Source: Synechococcaceae cyanobacterium
GTDB taxonomy: Bacteria > Cyanobacteriota > Cyanobacteriia > PCC-6307 > Cyanobiaceae
Assembly: GCA_947461705.1 (NCBI GenBank)
Contig: CANHMF010000010.1
Span: 1-33,163 of the forward strand
Length of the DNA: 33,163 nt
Reading direction: 5' to 3'
Positions 1-6,410 of the stretch are shown here, in pieces. The translations under genes were made by a program, and so were the position numbers. Under the pieces are notes generated by a model, which saw only the letters and a program-made list of their open reading frames with translations, was not told where the DNA came from and did not search any database. Each line of letters starts with the position of its first letter. Position 1 is the stretch's first letter.

Positions 1-76
1 CATCGATTTGACCAGCGTTCAGGAATTCGCCGCGGGCATCAGCCTGAGCAACGACCTTGGTGAAGGCGTCGAACAT
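1..76 (-). CDS. cpcB: Phycocyanin beta subunit, second copy (partial, N-terminus only)
   Basis: Only the first 25 codons are in the window; the gene runs off the left edge. The visible residues ([18 protein letters not shown]...) are those of the complete cpcB at 2206-2724. The DNA is identical base for base to 2649-2724, and the identity continues 54 bases upstream of the ATG. The ATG at 76-74 is preceded by AGGAG (84-88 on the minus strand) at 7-base spacing. The family product is a phycobilisome rod subunit carrying phycocyanobilins at Cys82 and Cys153, but those positions lie outside the window. It is the first gene of a second cpcBA unit that starts just downstream of linker 1 and its terminator. 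Whether a cpcA follows cannot be seen. Confidence 0.9.
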   Translation of the reverse strand, partial: MFDAFTKVVAQADARGEFLNAGQID

Positions 77-130
77 TGATTAGCTCCTGTTCTCGACTGA
101 AGTCGGGAAGGGTGAAGAGGGGAATGTGCG
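1..130 (-). repeat. Direct repeat copy A (cpcB 5' end plus leader)
   Basis: These 130 bases are identical to 2649-2778 in the same orientation (offset 2648). The repeat covers the first 76 coding bases of cpcB and 54 bases of leader including the ribosome binding site. The match stops abruptly at 130; from 131 upstream the two regions are unrelated. The left end of this copy is unknown because the window ends inside it. Confidence 0.97.
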
Positions 131-426
131 GATCGATCTGCATCCCGACCGAAGCCAGGGTTTACATCGAAGCGACACGGAGTCTGGAGGCGTCTCTGTC
201 GGCGGAGATGGAATCGCCGCTCGGCTGAAGTCGTCCCTTGACCTCAGGCATTGTGGACAAGACTCCCGAGGCCATCACCACGGACCCACTCGAAGTTCAC
301 AAAGGGTCACCGATAACACCACTGGGTGAGGAGTAGGCCCCCAACTCCGAACCAAATCACGTGAAATCCTGAAGCAAATCTGCAGGATTCATCAAGAGCC
401 TGCTCCCGCCCGCACGCACGCCACGC
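131..426. other. Intergenic region upstream of the second cpcB copy
   Basis: Roughly 300 bases between the cpcB leader and the terminator of linker 1. It must hold the promoter of the second cpc unit, because a terminator (431-456) precedes it. A plus-strand frame at 126-329 has no recognisable protein character and was not accepted. TTTACAT at 161-167 resembles half of an HLR1 (RpaB) element, but no second half-site is seen at the expected spacing. No -10/-35 pair could be assigned with confidence. Confidence 0.5.
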
Positions 427-430
427 CACA

Positions 431-456
431 AAAAAGCCCCGCCGAATGGCGGGGCT
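431..456 (-). terminator. Rho-independent terminator after rod linker 1
   Basis: A perfect 9-bp stem (AGCCCCGCC / GGCGGGGCT, 435-443 and 448-456) has a GAAT loop. It is flanked on the low-coordinate side by an A-run, which reads as a U-run on the minus strand. It lies 28 bases past the linker stop codon. Confidence 0.85.
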
Positions 457-484
457 GACAGCGATGGGAGCGTCGCAAGGGCCC

Positions 485-1336
485 TCAGTTCACCGGCGTG
501 ACACTGGCCACGCGGCCACCCTGGCGGTGGATCTGCTGCTGGGTTTCCAGCATTTTGTCGAAGCTCACAAAGCGCACGGTGTTGCTGCGCTTGTGCAGGC
601 GGTAGTTGTTCAGCCCGGTGACCTCAACGCGATACATGCGCGCCTTCTGGCCAAGGCCCTTGGCCATCTGGGTGATGGCGGTGCTGGGCACACTGGCGGG
701 CTGCAACGCAGACCCCCCGGCATTCGGACTCACCACCGGCACCGCGCGGTTCTGGTGCAGGGCAGCGCCCAGGCGAGAACCGATGCCGGTGACCTCACCC
801 TTCACCGAGGCCGCGGCACCACGGGTGAGCTGCATCAGCCAAGAGAACTGACGCCCCGCATGGCCCTTGGAGTAATCCCAGCCGTGCAGGAAGGGAACCT
901 GCTCCTCTCCGAAGCGATTCTGATACTCGGCACTATCGATGTAGGAATCGATCTCAGCGTCGTAGCCCTGCTCCTGCAGGATCGTGAAGTGATGCAGCAT
1001 CTCCTCCTTGCTCTGGGGGGCACGGCCCAGCAGATGCTTGAAGTTCAGCTCAATGAAGTGATAGGGATTGGTGTTCTCAAAGAACTTGCCACGGTACAAA
1101 CCGCTCTTGGCCACAGCACGAACGAACTCGCGCACGCTCAGGTAGCCGTTACGGAACAACGACTCCACACCGGTGAGGCGCTCACTGTCCATCACGTACT
1201 GATAACCGAGCACCTGGCGATACACGGCGCGGATCAGCGTGGCTTTGTCTTCACTGGAGCCGACGGACCAATTCTCATTGTTGCGATCGTTGGCAAAACG
1301 ATCGATGCCCAGATAGGCAGCATTGACAAGCGTCAT
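485..1336 (-). CDS. cpcC: Phycobilisome rod linker polypeptide 1 (CpcC type)
   Basis: A 283-aa rod linker that would join phycocyanin hexamers in phycobilisome rods on the thylakoid surface. Residues about 15-150 form the phycobilisome linker domain, with signatures such as AVYRQVLG, FIELNFKHLLGRAP and YDAEIDSY. Residues 228-283 form a CpcD-type C-terminal domain ending RVASVTPVN. The chosen start (MTLVNAAYLG) matches the start of the paralogue at 3432-4277; the frame stays open upstream but does not look like protein. It has its own upstream gap and terminator, downstream of the cpcA terminator, so it can be transcribed with cpcBA readthrough or alone. It differs from linker 2 mainly in the 181-230 spacer. 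Exact rod position (proximal or distal) cannot be told from sequence. Confidence 0.93.
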   Translation of the reverse strand: MTLVNAAYLGIDRFANDRNNENWSVGSSEDKATLIRAVYRQVLGYQYVMDSERLTGVESLFRNGYLSVREFVRAVAKSGLYRGKFFENTNPYHFIELNFKHLLGRAPQSKEEMLHHFTILQEQGYDAEIDSYIDSAEYQNRFGEEQVPFLHGWDYSKGHAGRQFSWLMQLTRGAAASVKGEVTGIGSRLGAALHQNRAVPVVSPNAGGSALQPASVPSTAITQMAKGLGQKARMYRVEVTGLNNYRLHKRSNTVRFVSFDKMLETQQQIHRQGGRVASVTPVN

Positions 1337-1464
1337 GACAGGCGGGCTGAGGGGAAAAACAACGGCAGCAGTGCCCGAGCGGAACACTGCAAAACCTCGC
1401 CAGGGCGCAGGGCAGCGAAACCCAGGCGGGAATCCGGTGGAGCCGCAAGGTGACTCCATCAAAA

Positions 1465-1474
1465 ATCCTATGGG
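1465..1474 (-). promoter_or_regulatory. Candidate promoter element upstream of rod linker 1
   Basis: On the minus strand this reads CCCATAGGAT, containing TAGGAT, which fits the TANNNT -10 pattern. The identical ten bases occur upstream of rod linker 2 (4379-4388) and cpcT (6392-6401). Here it lies about 130 bases before the ATG. No convincing -35 is visible. Its function is inferred from recurrence only. Confidence 0.35.
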
Positions 1475-1544
1475 CAATTGCCGGAATCACCTGAGAAACC
1501 CTCATTGATTCGTTACAGGCAAGCTACACATTGACTCAGCCAAC

Positions 1545-1567
1545 AAAAAAGCCCCCTTGCGGGGGCT
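1545..1567 (-). terminator. Rho-independent terminator after cpcBA
   Basis: A 7-bp stem AGCCCCC / GGGGGCT (1550-1556, 1561-1567) has a TTGC loop and an A-run on its low-coordinate side, giving a U-run on the minus strand. It lies about 50 bases beyond the cpcA stop, so cpcBA mRNA can end before linker 1. Confidence 0.85.
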
Positions 1568-1619
1568 CTCCAACCGCGGGGGCTGCCATGCAGGCAACCC
1601 CTCGCTATCGCGTTGGCAA

Positions 1620-2108
1620 TCAGACCAGAGCGGCGATTGCGTAGTCGATGTAGTTGTTGGCAATCACGCCGGGGTCGCCGGAGATGCCGTGGTTGGCCTT
1701 GATGTAGTTCAGGGCCTCCACGTACCAGGAGGGGGACAGTTCGAACGCACGGTTGATCTCGTCGAGACCAGCGATCAGGTACTCGTCGATGGGGCCGGTG
1801 CCACCAGCAACCAGGCAGTAGGTCACCTGACGCAGGTAGTAGCCGATGTCACGGGCACACTTGGCCTTACCGCGCGCGTCGGAGGCGTAGTTGCTGCCCT
1901 GCATCTGGGTGGTGTAGGGGAACTTGTTGTAAACGGCCTGGGCAGCACCGTTCACCAGCGAGTCAGCGTTGGCGGTGAGGGCCTTGGCAGCCTCGAGGGC
2001 GTTCTTGGCGCGCTCGAAACGACCGAAAGCGGCGTTCAGCTCGGTGTTGCTCAGGAAGCGGCCCTGGGAATCAGCGGCTGCTACGGCTTCGGTGAGAGGG
2101 GTCTTCAT
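1620..2108 (-). CDS. cpcA: C-phycocyanin alpha subunit
   Basis: A 162-aa protein of normal family length. It pairs with CpcB to form the alpha-beta monomer that stacks into phycobilisome rods. The chromophore cysteine is Cys84, in the sequence [19 protein letters not shown]. The start [10 protein letters not shown] and the end IDYAIAAL are typical of the family. It lies 97 bases after the cpcB stop on the same strand and is followed by a strong terminator, so cpcB-cpcA form a compact operon. Nothing in the sequence indicates a different chromophore at position 84; a phycocyanobilin adduct is expected from family knowledge. Confidence 0.97.
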   Translation of the reverse strand: MKTPLTEAVAAADSQGRFLSNTELNAAFGRFERAKNALEAAKALTANADSLVNGAAQAVYNKFPYTTQMQGSNYASDARGKAKCARDIGYYLRQVTYCLVAGGTGPIDEYLIAGLDEINRAFELSPSWYVEALNYIKANHGISGDPGVIANNYIDYAIAALV

Positions 2109-2205
2109 TGTTCGAAGAGAAGAAGAAGGGTGGACCTAAATCAGGGGGCTGTTGCAACAGCCGGTGGCCCATGCAACAGCCAGGGATCAGCTAGCGCTGG
2201 TCGCC

Positions 2206-2724
2206 TCAGGCGACAGCAGCAGCAGCGCGATCGAAGTAGGTGCCGATCTCGCTCATCAGAGCGGAGCAGTCGCCCTGGGTGATGCCGTTGCGATCGTTGG
2301 CGATCGAGATGGCGGCGTCCTTCATCTTGCGGATGCCTTCAGCCACGGAAGCGCCAGGAACGCCCAGGGCCAGGTAGGTCTCACGCAGGCCGTTCAGGCA
2401 GCGATCTTCCAGCACGGAAGCGTCACCGGTGAAGGCGGCGTAGGTGATGTAGCGGAGAACGATCTCCATGTCGCGCAGGCAAGCAGCCATGCGACGGTGG
2501 GTGTAAGCGTTGCCGCCGGGAGCGATCAGCGCAGGCTGCTGATCGAACAGATCGCGAGCAGCGCTGGTGACGATCTTGGAAGCGTTGGAGGTGATGCGGT
2601 TCACGGCATCCATACGCTTGTTGCTCTCAGCCACCATGGCGGCGAGGGCATCGATTTGACCAGCGTTCAGGAATTCGCCGCGGGCATCAGCCTGAGCAAC
2701 GACCTTGGTGAAGGCGTCGAACAT
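2206..2724 (-). CDS. cpcB: C-phycocyanin beta subunit (complete copy)
   Basis: A 172-aa protein, full family length. It carries Cys82 ([10 protein letters not shown]) and Cys153 ([10 protein letters not shown]), the two bilin attachment sites. Asn72 (GGNAYTHRR) is the residue methylated by CpcM in this family. Cys109 is also present. The ATG at 2724 is preceded by AGGAG at 2732-2736. It is first gene of the cpcBA unit, which starts downstream of the cpcD terminator. Its 5' end and leader are duplicated exactly at 1-130. cpcT, the lyase known to serve Cys153, is encoded in the same cluster at 5771-6364. Confidence 0.97.
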   Translation of the reverse strand: MFDAFTKVVAQADARGEFLNAGQIDALAAMVAESNKRMDAVNRITSNASKIVTSAARDLFDQQPALIAPGGNAYTHRRMAACLRDMEIVLRYITYAAFTGDASVLEDRCLNGLRETYLALGVPGASVAEGIRKMKDAAISIANDRNGITQGDCSALMSEIGTYFDRAAAAVA

Positions 2725-2778
2725 TGATTAGCTCCTGTTCTCGACTGAAGTCGGGAAGGGTGAAGAGGGGAATGTGCG
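2649..2778 (-). repeat. Direct repeat copy B (cpcB 5' end plus leader)
   Basis: Identical to window bases 1-130, with no mismatch over 130 bases. It contains the cpcB start region, its AGGAG ribosome binding site and 54 leader bases. Beyond 2778 the two loci diverge completely. Confidence 0.97.
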
Positions 2779-3085
2779 CCCTGCCGGCAGCGGCAGCTAC
2801 CAGGGGTTCACGGGACCAAATCGAGCGAGCAGGCCGAAGTCCGCCTCACCGCTTGGCCCACATATTGTTGGCCCTACCTATGGCCCCCATCAGCAGCGCT
2901 TAACAAACAGTCATTCGCGGCGGCAGATCGCCTGCACCGCAAGGCTTCTGCAGGATGAGAGCTGGTTGTAAAACAGAACGAATCGGGGCCCTTGGGGGCC
3001 TTTTGTGCCCCAGAGAACAGCGCGGGCCGTAGCACACCCCCTTCCCCGCCTGTCCCAGATCCCTCCTGCCCAGCACGCAGCCATG
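2779..3085. other. Intergenic region upstream of complete cpcB
   Basis: About 300 bases between the cpcB leader repeat and the cpcD terminator, expected to hold the cpcBA promoter. Features seen: CCTATGG at 2877-2883, related to the shared word upstream of the linkers, and A/T-richer patches near 2898-2915 and 2962-2980. No gene was found, and no promoter could be fixed with confidence. Confidence 0.45.
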
Positions 3086-3109
3086 AAAAAGCCCCCTGCA
3101 AGAGGGGGC
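3086..3109 (-). terminator. Rho-independent terminator after cpcD
   Basis: The stem GCCCCCT / AGGGGGC (3091-3097, 3103-3109) has a five-base loop and an A5 run at 3086-3090, read as U5 on the minus strand. It ends the linker 2-cpcD transcript before the cpcBA promoter region. Confidence 0.85.
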
Positions 3110-3137
3110 CGAGGGCACGATCGGGGCCTTGGCCCGC

Positions 3138-3395
3138 TTACTTCTTCTTAGCAGCCTTGGCCGGAGCCGCAGCCTTGGGGGCATTGGTGTCAATGCCGCC
3201 GCTGACGTGAATGCCAGTGATCTTGCCACCCATGCGCTGCACCATGCGCATGGTTTCGTTCATCCGGGTGTAAGGCACGTTCATGACCACATCCGCCGTG
3301 CGGGAGTAGTCGTTGTTGGCGATGCCGGTCACGGTGAATGTCACCTGACGGTCATTGCTGAGGCTGGTGCCGCGATTGCCTGCAGAAACCTTCAT
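3138..3395 (-). CDS. cpcD: Small rod-capping linker CpcD
   Basis: An 85-aa protein resembling the small phycobilisome linker that caps the distal end of phycocyanin rods. The core (residues about 16-66) has the CpcD-domain pattern TFTVTGI...VPYTRMNETMRMVQRMGGKI. The first ~15 residues are a short lead. The last ~15 are an Ala/Lys/Pro-rich basic tail ending AKKK that lies beyond the usual domain. It starts 36 bases after the stop of rod linker 2 and is followed by a terminator, so the two linkers are co-transcribed. The basic tail could contact phycocyanin or be a lineage extension; the sequence does not decide. Confidence 0.88.
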   Translation of the reverse strand: MKVSAGNRGTSLSNDRQVTFTVTGIANNDYSRTADVVMNVPYTRMNETMRMVQRMGGKITGIHVSGGIDTNAPKAAAPAKAAKKK

Positions 3396-3431
3396 CAGAG
3401 CTACGGGGGTAACGAGGAAAGAAGGCTCCGG

Positions 3432-4277
3432 TCAGTTGACCGGAGTGACACTGGCGACCCGGCCGCCTTCGCGGTGGATCTGCTGCTGGTACTCGAGCAG
3501 CTTGTTGAAGGGGATGAAGCGCACACGATTGCTGCGCTTGTGCAGGCGGAAGTTGTTGAAGCCGGTAATCTCCACGCGGAAGGTGCGGCCCTCTTCTCCG
3601 GAACCCACACCCTGACGGGTGACGCCATCGCTGGCGACCTTGCGGAAACCGGCGGCCTTGGAGCCAGGAGCCACAACGGGCATGGGCTGCTCGGCATGCA
3701 CCGCGGGATTCAGGCGCGACTGGTTCTTGAGGATGTCGCCCTTAACGGAGGCGGCAGCACCACGGGCCAGTTGCAGCATGTAGGAGAACTGCAGTCCCTG
3801 CTGACCCACGGAGTAATTCCAGCCGTGGAGATAGGGCACACCCTCTTCGCCGAAGCGATCCTGATACTCGGCGCTGTCGAGATAGGAATCGATCTCAGCG
3901 TCGTAGCCCTGCTCCTGCAGGATCGTGAAGTGGTGCAGCATCTCTGCCTTGTTCTGGGGCGCGCGGCCCAGCAGATGCTTGAAGTTGAGCTCGATGAAGC
4001 GGTAGGGATTGCTGCTCTCGAAGAAGCGCTTGCGATACAGACCGCTCTTGGCCACCTGGCGCACGAGCTCGCGCACGCTCAGGTAGCCGCGCTTGAACAG
4101 CGACTCAGGACCTTCGAGCCGCTCACTGGCCATCACGTACTGGTTGCCGAGAACCTGCTGATACACAGCACGGATCACAGCTGCTTTGTCGTCCGACGAA
4201 GCGGACATCCAGTTTTCGTTGACGCGGTTGTTGGCGTAACGCTCGATGCCCAGGTAGGCAGCGTTGGCGAGAGTCAT
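3432..4277 (-). CDS. cpcC: Phycobilisome rod linker polypeptide 2 (CpcC type)
   Basis: A 281-aa paralogue of the linker at 485-1336 with the same architecture: linker domain about 15-150 (AVYQQVLGNQY, FIELNFKHLLGRAP), a variable spacer about 181-230, and a CpcD-type domain from about 230 ending RVASVTPVN. The two paralogues agree almost residue for residue at 91-138 and near the C-terminus but differ in the spacer. A 50-base stretch (3883-3932) is identical in DNA to 942-991. It heads a two-gene operon with cpcD. The start MTLANAAYLG was chosen by match to the paralogue. It probably connects successive phycocyanin hexamers; which hexamer position each paralogue serves is unknown. Confidence 0.93.
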   Translation of the reverse strand: MTLANAAYLGIERYANNRVNENWMSASSDDKAAVIRAVYQQVLGNQYVMASERLEGPESLFKRGYLSVRELVRQVAKSGLYRKRFFESSNPYRFIELNFKHLLGRAPQNKAEMLHHFTILQEQGYDAEIDSYLDSAEYQDRFGEEGVPYLHGWNYSVGQQGLQFSYMLQLARGAAASVKGDILKNQSRLNPAVHAEQPMPVVAPGSKAAGFRKVASDGVTRQGVGSGEEGRTFRVEITGFNNFRLHKRSNRVRFIPFNKLLEYQQQIHREGGRVASVTPVN

Positions 4278-4373
4278 GGGACTTCAGGGGCGGGCTTGCG
4301 GGCCAGGGGAGGAGCAAGGGCAGCACCGAGGGAGATGCCGCACCGAGGGGCAACCTGCGCTGGTGGTGCCAGA

Positions 4374-4388
4374 GCCGGATCCTATGGG
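4374..4388 (-). promoter_or_regulatory. Candidate promoter element upstream of rod linker 2
   Basis: A 15-base word (GCCGGATCCTATGGG on the plus strand) identical to 6387-6401 upstream of cpcT. On the minus strand it contains CCCATAGGAT with a TAGGAT (TANNNT) -10 candidate. It lies about 100 bases before the linker ATG. An HLR1-like pair sits 25 bases further upstream. Confidence 0.4.
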
Positions 4389-4412
4389 GCCCATTTGCCG
4401 CCGAACACCGGC

Positions 4413-4430
4413 TTTCAGAAACGTTACAAA
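4413..4430. promoter_or_regulatory. Candidate HLR1/RpaB-type element between linker 2 and the 4494 gene
   Basis: TTTCAGAA-AC-GTTACAAA. The second half is an exact match to the HLR1 half-site (G/T)TTACA(T/A)(T/A). The first half sits at the required 2-base spacing but matches only 5 of 8 positions. It lies in the divergent space between rod linker 2 and the plus-strand gene at 4494, so it could act on either. HLR1 is the binding site of the response regulator RpaB in cyanobacteria; binding here is inferred. Confidence 0.35.
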
Positions 4431-4438
4431 AAGCAGGC

Positions 4439-4467
4439 CTGGCACCTGGGCCCTGCGCCGATACCAT
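4439..4467 (+). promoter_or_regulatory. Candidate promoter of the coiled-coil gene at 4494
   Basis: CTGGCA (4439-4444), a 17-base spacer and TACCAT (4462-4467) resemble a sigma-70 type -35/-10 pair. The -10 ends 26 bases before the ATG. Weak consensus match. Confidence 0.3.
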
Positions 4468-4493
4468 CCGCCCAAATCCAATCGGCCCGAGGG

Positions 4494-4892
4494 ATGTCAG
4501 CTGCGTCTTCCGCCTCGCTGCAGCAACGGATCAGCGAGCAGCTCCAGGCCCTCAGCCAGGTGGGCGAAACCCTCACCCTGCGGCTGCTGGAGTTGGAGGA
4601 ACGGCTGGCGAGTTTGGAGCAGCAGATCGGTGACCTGGGCACCAACCAGGCCAACGATCCAGCCAACCTGGAATCGAGTGAAATCCTGGCCCATACCGAA
4701 GAGCGCATCGCCCGCTTAGAGGAGCTCTTAAACGAGCAGCACCCCAGCGCCCAGGTGCACCCCTTCCCGCCCAGGACGGAAGAACACCGCCAACCACCAG
4801 CCCCCTCCAGCGAGGAGCCTGAGCTGGAGTTGGAGCTGAACCCCTTCCCAGACGAAGAGGAACAGCCCTTTATGGATGAGCTGAGCGCCTGA
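4494..4892 (+). CDS. Conserved-looking coiled-coil protein, function unknown
   Basis: A 132-aa protein not recognised as a named family. Residues about 8-85 show regular heptad leucines (LLELEERLASLEQQIGD...ERIARLEELL), a coiled coil. Residues 86-132 are Pro/Glu-rich and very acidic (EEPELELELNPFPDEEEQ). There is no signal peptide or membrane segment. The ATG was chosen where protein-like sequence begins; the open frame extends far upstream only as antisense to the linker genes. It lies inside the phycobilisome cluster, divergent from rod linker 2, and its stop is one base from the stop of cpcL (convergent). Position suggests a link to antenna assembly, but this is guilt by association only. 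Confidence 0.65.
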   Translation: MSAASSASLQQRISEQLQALSQVGETLTLRLLELEERLASLEQQIGDLGTNQANDPANLESSEILAHTEERIARLEELLNEQHPSAQVHPFPPRTEEHRQPPAPSSEEPELELELNPFPDEEEQPFMDELSA

Positions 4893-4893
4893 A

Positions 4894-5640
4894 TCAGCCG
4901 GCCGACCCGGTGCTCAGCATGGCCCCGGCGGTGGCCACCAGCACGCGCACCAGTTCCAGGGCACCCACGCCAGCCAGGGCCAGCCAGAGGGTCTGCGCCA
5001 ACTTGGGGGGCTGACCGCCAACCCAGGCAGGAGACATCTGACCACCGCTGAACTGGGCACCACCACCGGCATAGGGGTTGGCGGGAGCACGCTTGGCGCT
5101 GATCTCACGCCAGTAGGCGTCATAGCGGGGAGCCTTCTGGTTGAAGGGCAGTTGAGCCTTGGCATGGCCGGCCAGCACCCGGGAGCGCTGATAGGGCACC
5201 TCATCGGTGCCGAAGGCCTCCATGTATTCGGGCGATTCGAGCAGGGCATCCACAAAGCCCTCAAGCCCCTGGTTGGCGATCACGATCGACCAGGCGATGC
5301 GCTCCTGGTTGCCGTGCACCTCACGGCCCAGCACCCGGCCCACCACCTGCTCCACCACGCGGTAGTTGCTGTTGCAGCGATAGAAGCCCTCGCTGAACTT
5401 GCGCGAGAGCAGCAAGCCGCGCACGAAATCACGGGTGGTGATCGTGCCGTTGCGCAGCTGCATCTCCAGCATCGGCTCACGATCCACCTTGAAGGCATGG
5501 AAGAAGATCTGGCGGTAAGCCCGCTCGATCACTTCATCCACAGCCACCAGGGTGCGCGGGGCTTCATCACCGCCAATGGCGAAGTTGTTCACCCGGGCGT
5601 TCTGGGTGATCGGCTTGGTGGCCAGCAGCGGCAATGCCAT
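4894..5640 (-). CDS. cpcL: Membrane-anchored phycobilisome linker CpcL (CpcG2 type)
   Basis: A 248-aa protein beginning MALPLLATKPITQNARV, the hallmark start of CpcG/CpcL linkers. Residues about 20-160 form the phycobilisome linker domain (AYRQIFFHAFKVDRE, RDFVRGLLLS, QGLEGFVDALLESPEY). Residues about 213-242 are a hydrophobic helix (LWLALAGVGALELVRVLVA...) followed by a short tail. A C-terminal membrane helix distinguishes CpcL from core-attaching CpcG1; in Synechocystis the CpcL rod lacks the allophycocyanin core and associates with photosystem I. An upstream in-frame ATG at 5670 would add ten residues but does not fit the family start. It is transcribed leftwards, 130 bases downstream of cpcT, and converges with the coiled-coil gene. 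The CpcL assignment rests on the predicted helix. Confidence 0.85.
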   Translation of the reverse strand: MALPLLATKPITQNARVNNFAIGGDEAPRTLVAVDEVIERAYRQIFFHAFKVDREPMLEMQLRNGTITTRDFVRGLLLSRKFSEGFYRCNSNYRVVEQVVGRVLGREVHGNQERIAWSIVIANQGLEGFVDALLESPEYMEAFGTDEVPYQRSRVLAGHAKAQLPFNQKAPRYDAYWREISAKRAPANPYAGGGAQFSGGQMSPAWVGGQPPKLAQTLWLALAGVGALELVRVLVATAGAMLSTGSAG

Positions 5641-5770
5641 AACGGCAGCAGAAAAAAGCTCGCCGACCATAGAAAAGGGATTTAGGCAAAAACCCCTAGG
5701 CCGCCAACACCTCACAGAGCTTCACGGCCGGCGTAAAGCACTGCAACGTTGTGCAAACGTCCTGCGGAGA

Positions 5771-6364
5771 TCAGACGGCCAGCCAGTCAGCAGGAAGCTC
5801 ATGGCTGTAATCCTCGGTGCGCTCGAATTCAAAGGGCCCCGCCAGCGATCCCCACAGCTGTTCATGGGTGTTGGGGTCGTGGCCTCGATCAATGGTGCGC
5901 ATCCCATGGGCACTGAGCTCAAAGCTGCTCACCAAGTAGGAGGTGGCCCCTTTGCGCTCCACCAGGCAGCGGCAGCCTGGCTCCACTTCGCCGTTGAAGC
6001 CCTCCGCGGTTTCACGCACCACGTAGGCGCAACCCTCCAGGGGCTTGAGATCCGCCGCTGTGATCAGGGCGCGCTTCTCGTCGTCCTGCACCGCGCCCCA
6101 GAAGCGCTGCTCATCGTGGAGGGCCTGGTTGTGGATCACCAGGCTCTGCTCCTGCTGTTCAACCCGCAGCACCCGAATGCGATAGGGCACCCCTGGCGTG
6201 ATGGCGTAGGTCTGCTCCAGCAGCAGCGACCCCGGAACCAGCTGGGGCAGCGGCCGGAACTTCACCAGGATGTGGGCGTAGAGGGGTGGGTTCTCGAAGG
6301 CCTGGTGCTGGTTGCTGAAGCCGGCGCTCAACTGGCGCAGCAGGCGAGCGAGGGGGCTGGACAT
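5771..6364 (-). CDS. cpcT: Phycobiliprotein chromophore lyase CpcT/CpeT family
   Basis: A 197-aa protein with the CpeT/CpcT family pattern: GFSNQHQAFENPPLYAHI near residues 15-32, FRPLPQLVPGS, EQTYAITPGVPYRIRV, and the C-terminal DRGHDPNTHEQLWGS. Characterised CpcT attaches phycocyanobilin to Cys153 of CpcB, which is encoded nearby. The related CpeT acts on phycoerythrin, but no phycoerythrin gene is seen here, so CpcT is preferred. The start MSSPLARLLRQL is 28 bases downstream of a TAGGAT element shared with the linker genes. Length is normal for the family. Confidence 0.9.
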   Translation of the reverse strand: MSSPLARLLRQLSAGFSNQHQAFENPPLYAHILVKFRPLPQLVPGSLLLEQTYAITPGVPYRIRVLRVEQQEQSLVIHNQALHDEQRFWGAVQDDEKRALITAADLKPLEGCAYVVRETAEGFNGEVEPGCRCLVERKGATSYLVSSFELSAHGMRTIDRGHDPNTHEQLWGSLAGPFEFERTEDYSHELPADWLAV

Positions 6365-6386
6365 CGCCTCGGGATGGTGGGGAGAG

Positions 6387-6401
6387 GCCGGATCCTATGG
6401 G
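6387..6401 (-). promoter_or_regulatory. Candidate cpcT promoter element
   Basis: Identical over 15 bases to 4374-4388 upstream of rod linker 2. On the minus strand TAGGAT (6392-6397) ends 27 bases before the cpcT ATG, a normal -10 position with a short leader. It lies in the 46-base gap between the 6411-6647 gene and cpcT. Confidence 0.45.
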
Positions 6402-6410
6402 CAGCGCCGC

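Noticed and set aside
161-167. TTTACAT as an RpaB site upstream of the second cpcB
   Set aside because: Only one half-site, and the final base does not match; no partner at 2-base spacing on either side.
126-329. 67-codon plus-strand frame upstream of the second cpcB
   Set aside because: No recognisable protein character, no ribosome binding site, and it overlaps the cpcB leader repeat. More likely promoter DNA.
446-1453. 335-codon plus-strand frame opposite rod linker 1
   Set aside because: Antisense shadow of the linker in GC-rich DNA. The same kind of long shadow occurs opposite metK, psaA and psbB.
3129-4493. Long plus-strand frame running through cpcD and rod linker 2 into the coiled-coil gene
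   Set aside because: It is the antisense reading of well-supported linker genes; only the part from 4494 looks like an independent protein.
5641-5670. Earlier ATG for cpcL at 5670
   Set aside because: The CpcG/CpcL family begins with MALPLL, which corresponds to 5640; the extra ten residues have no family support and no ribosome binding site.
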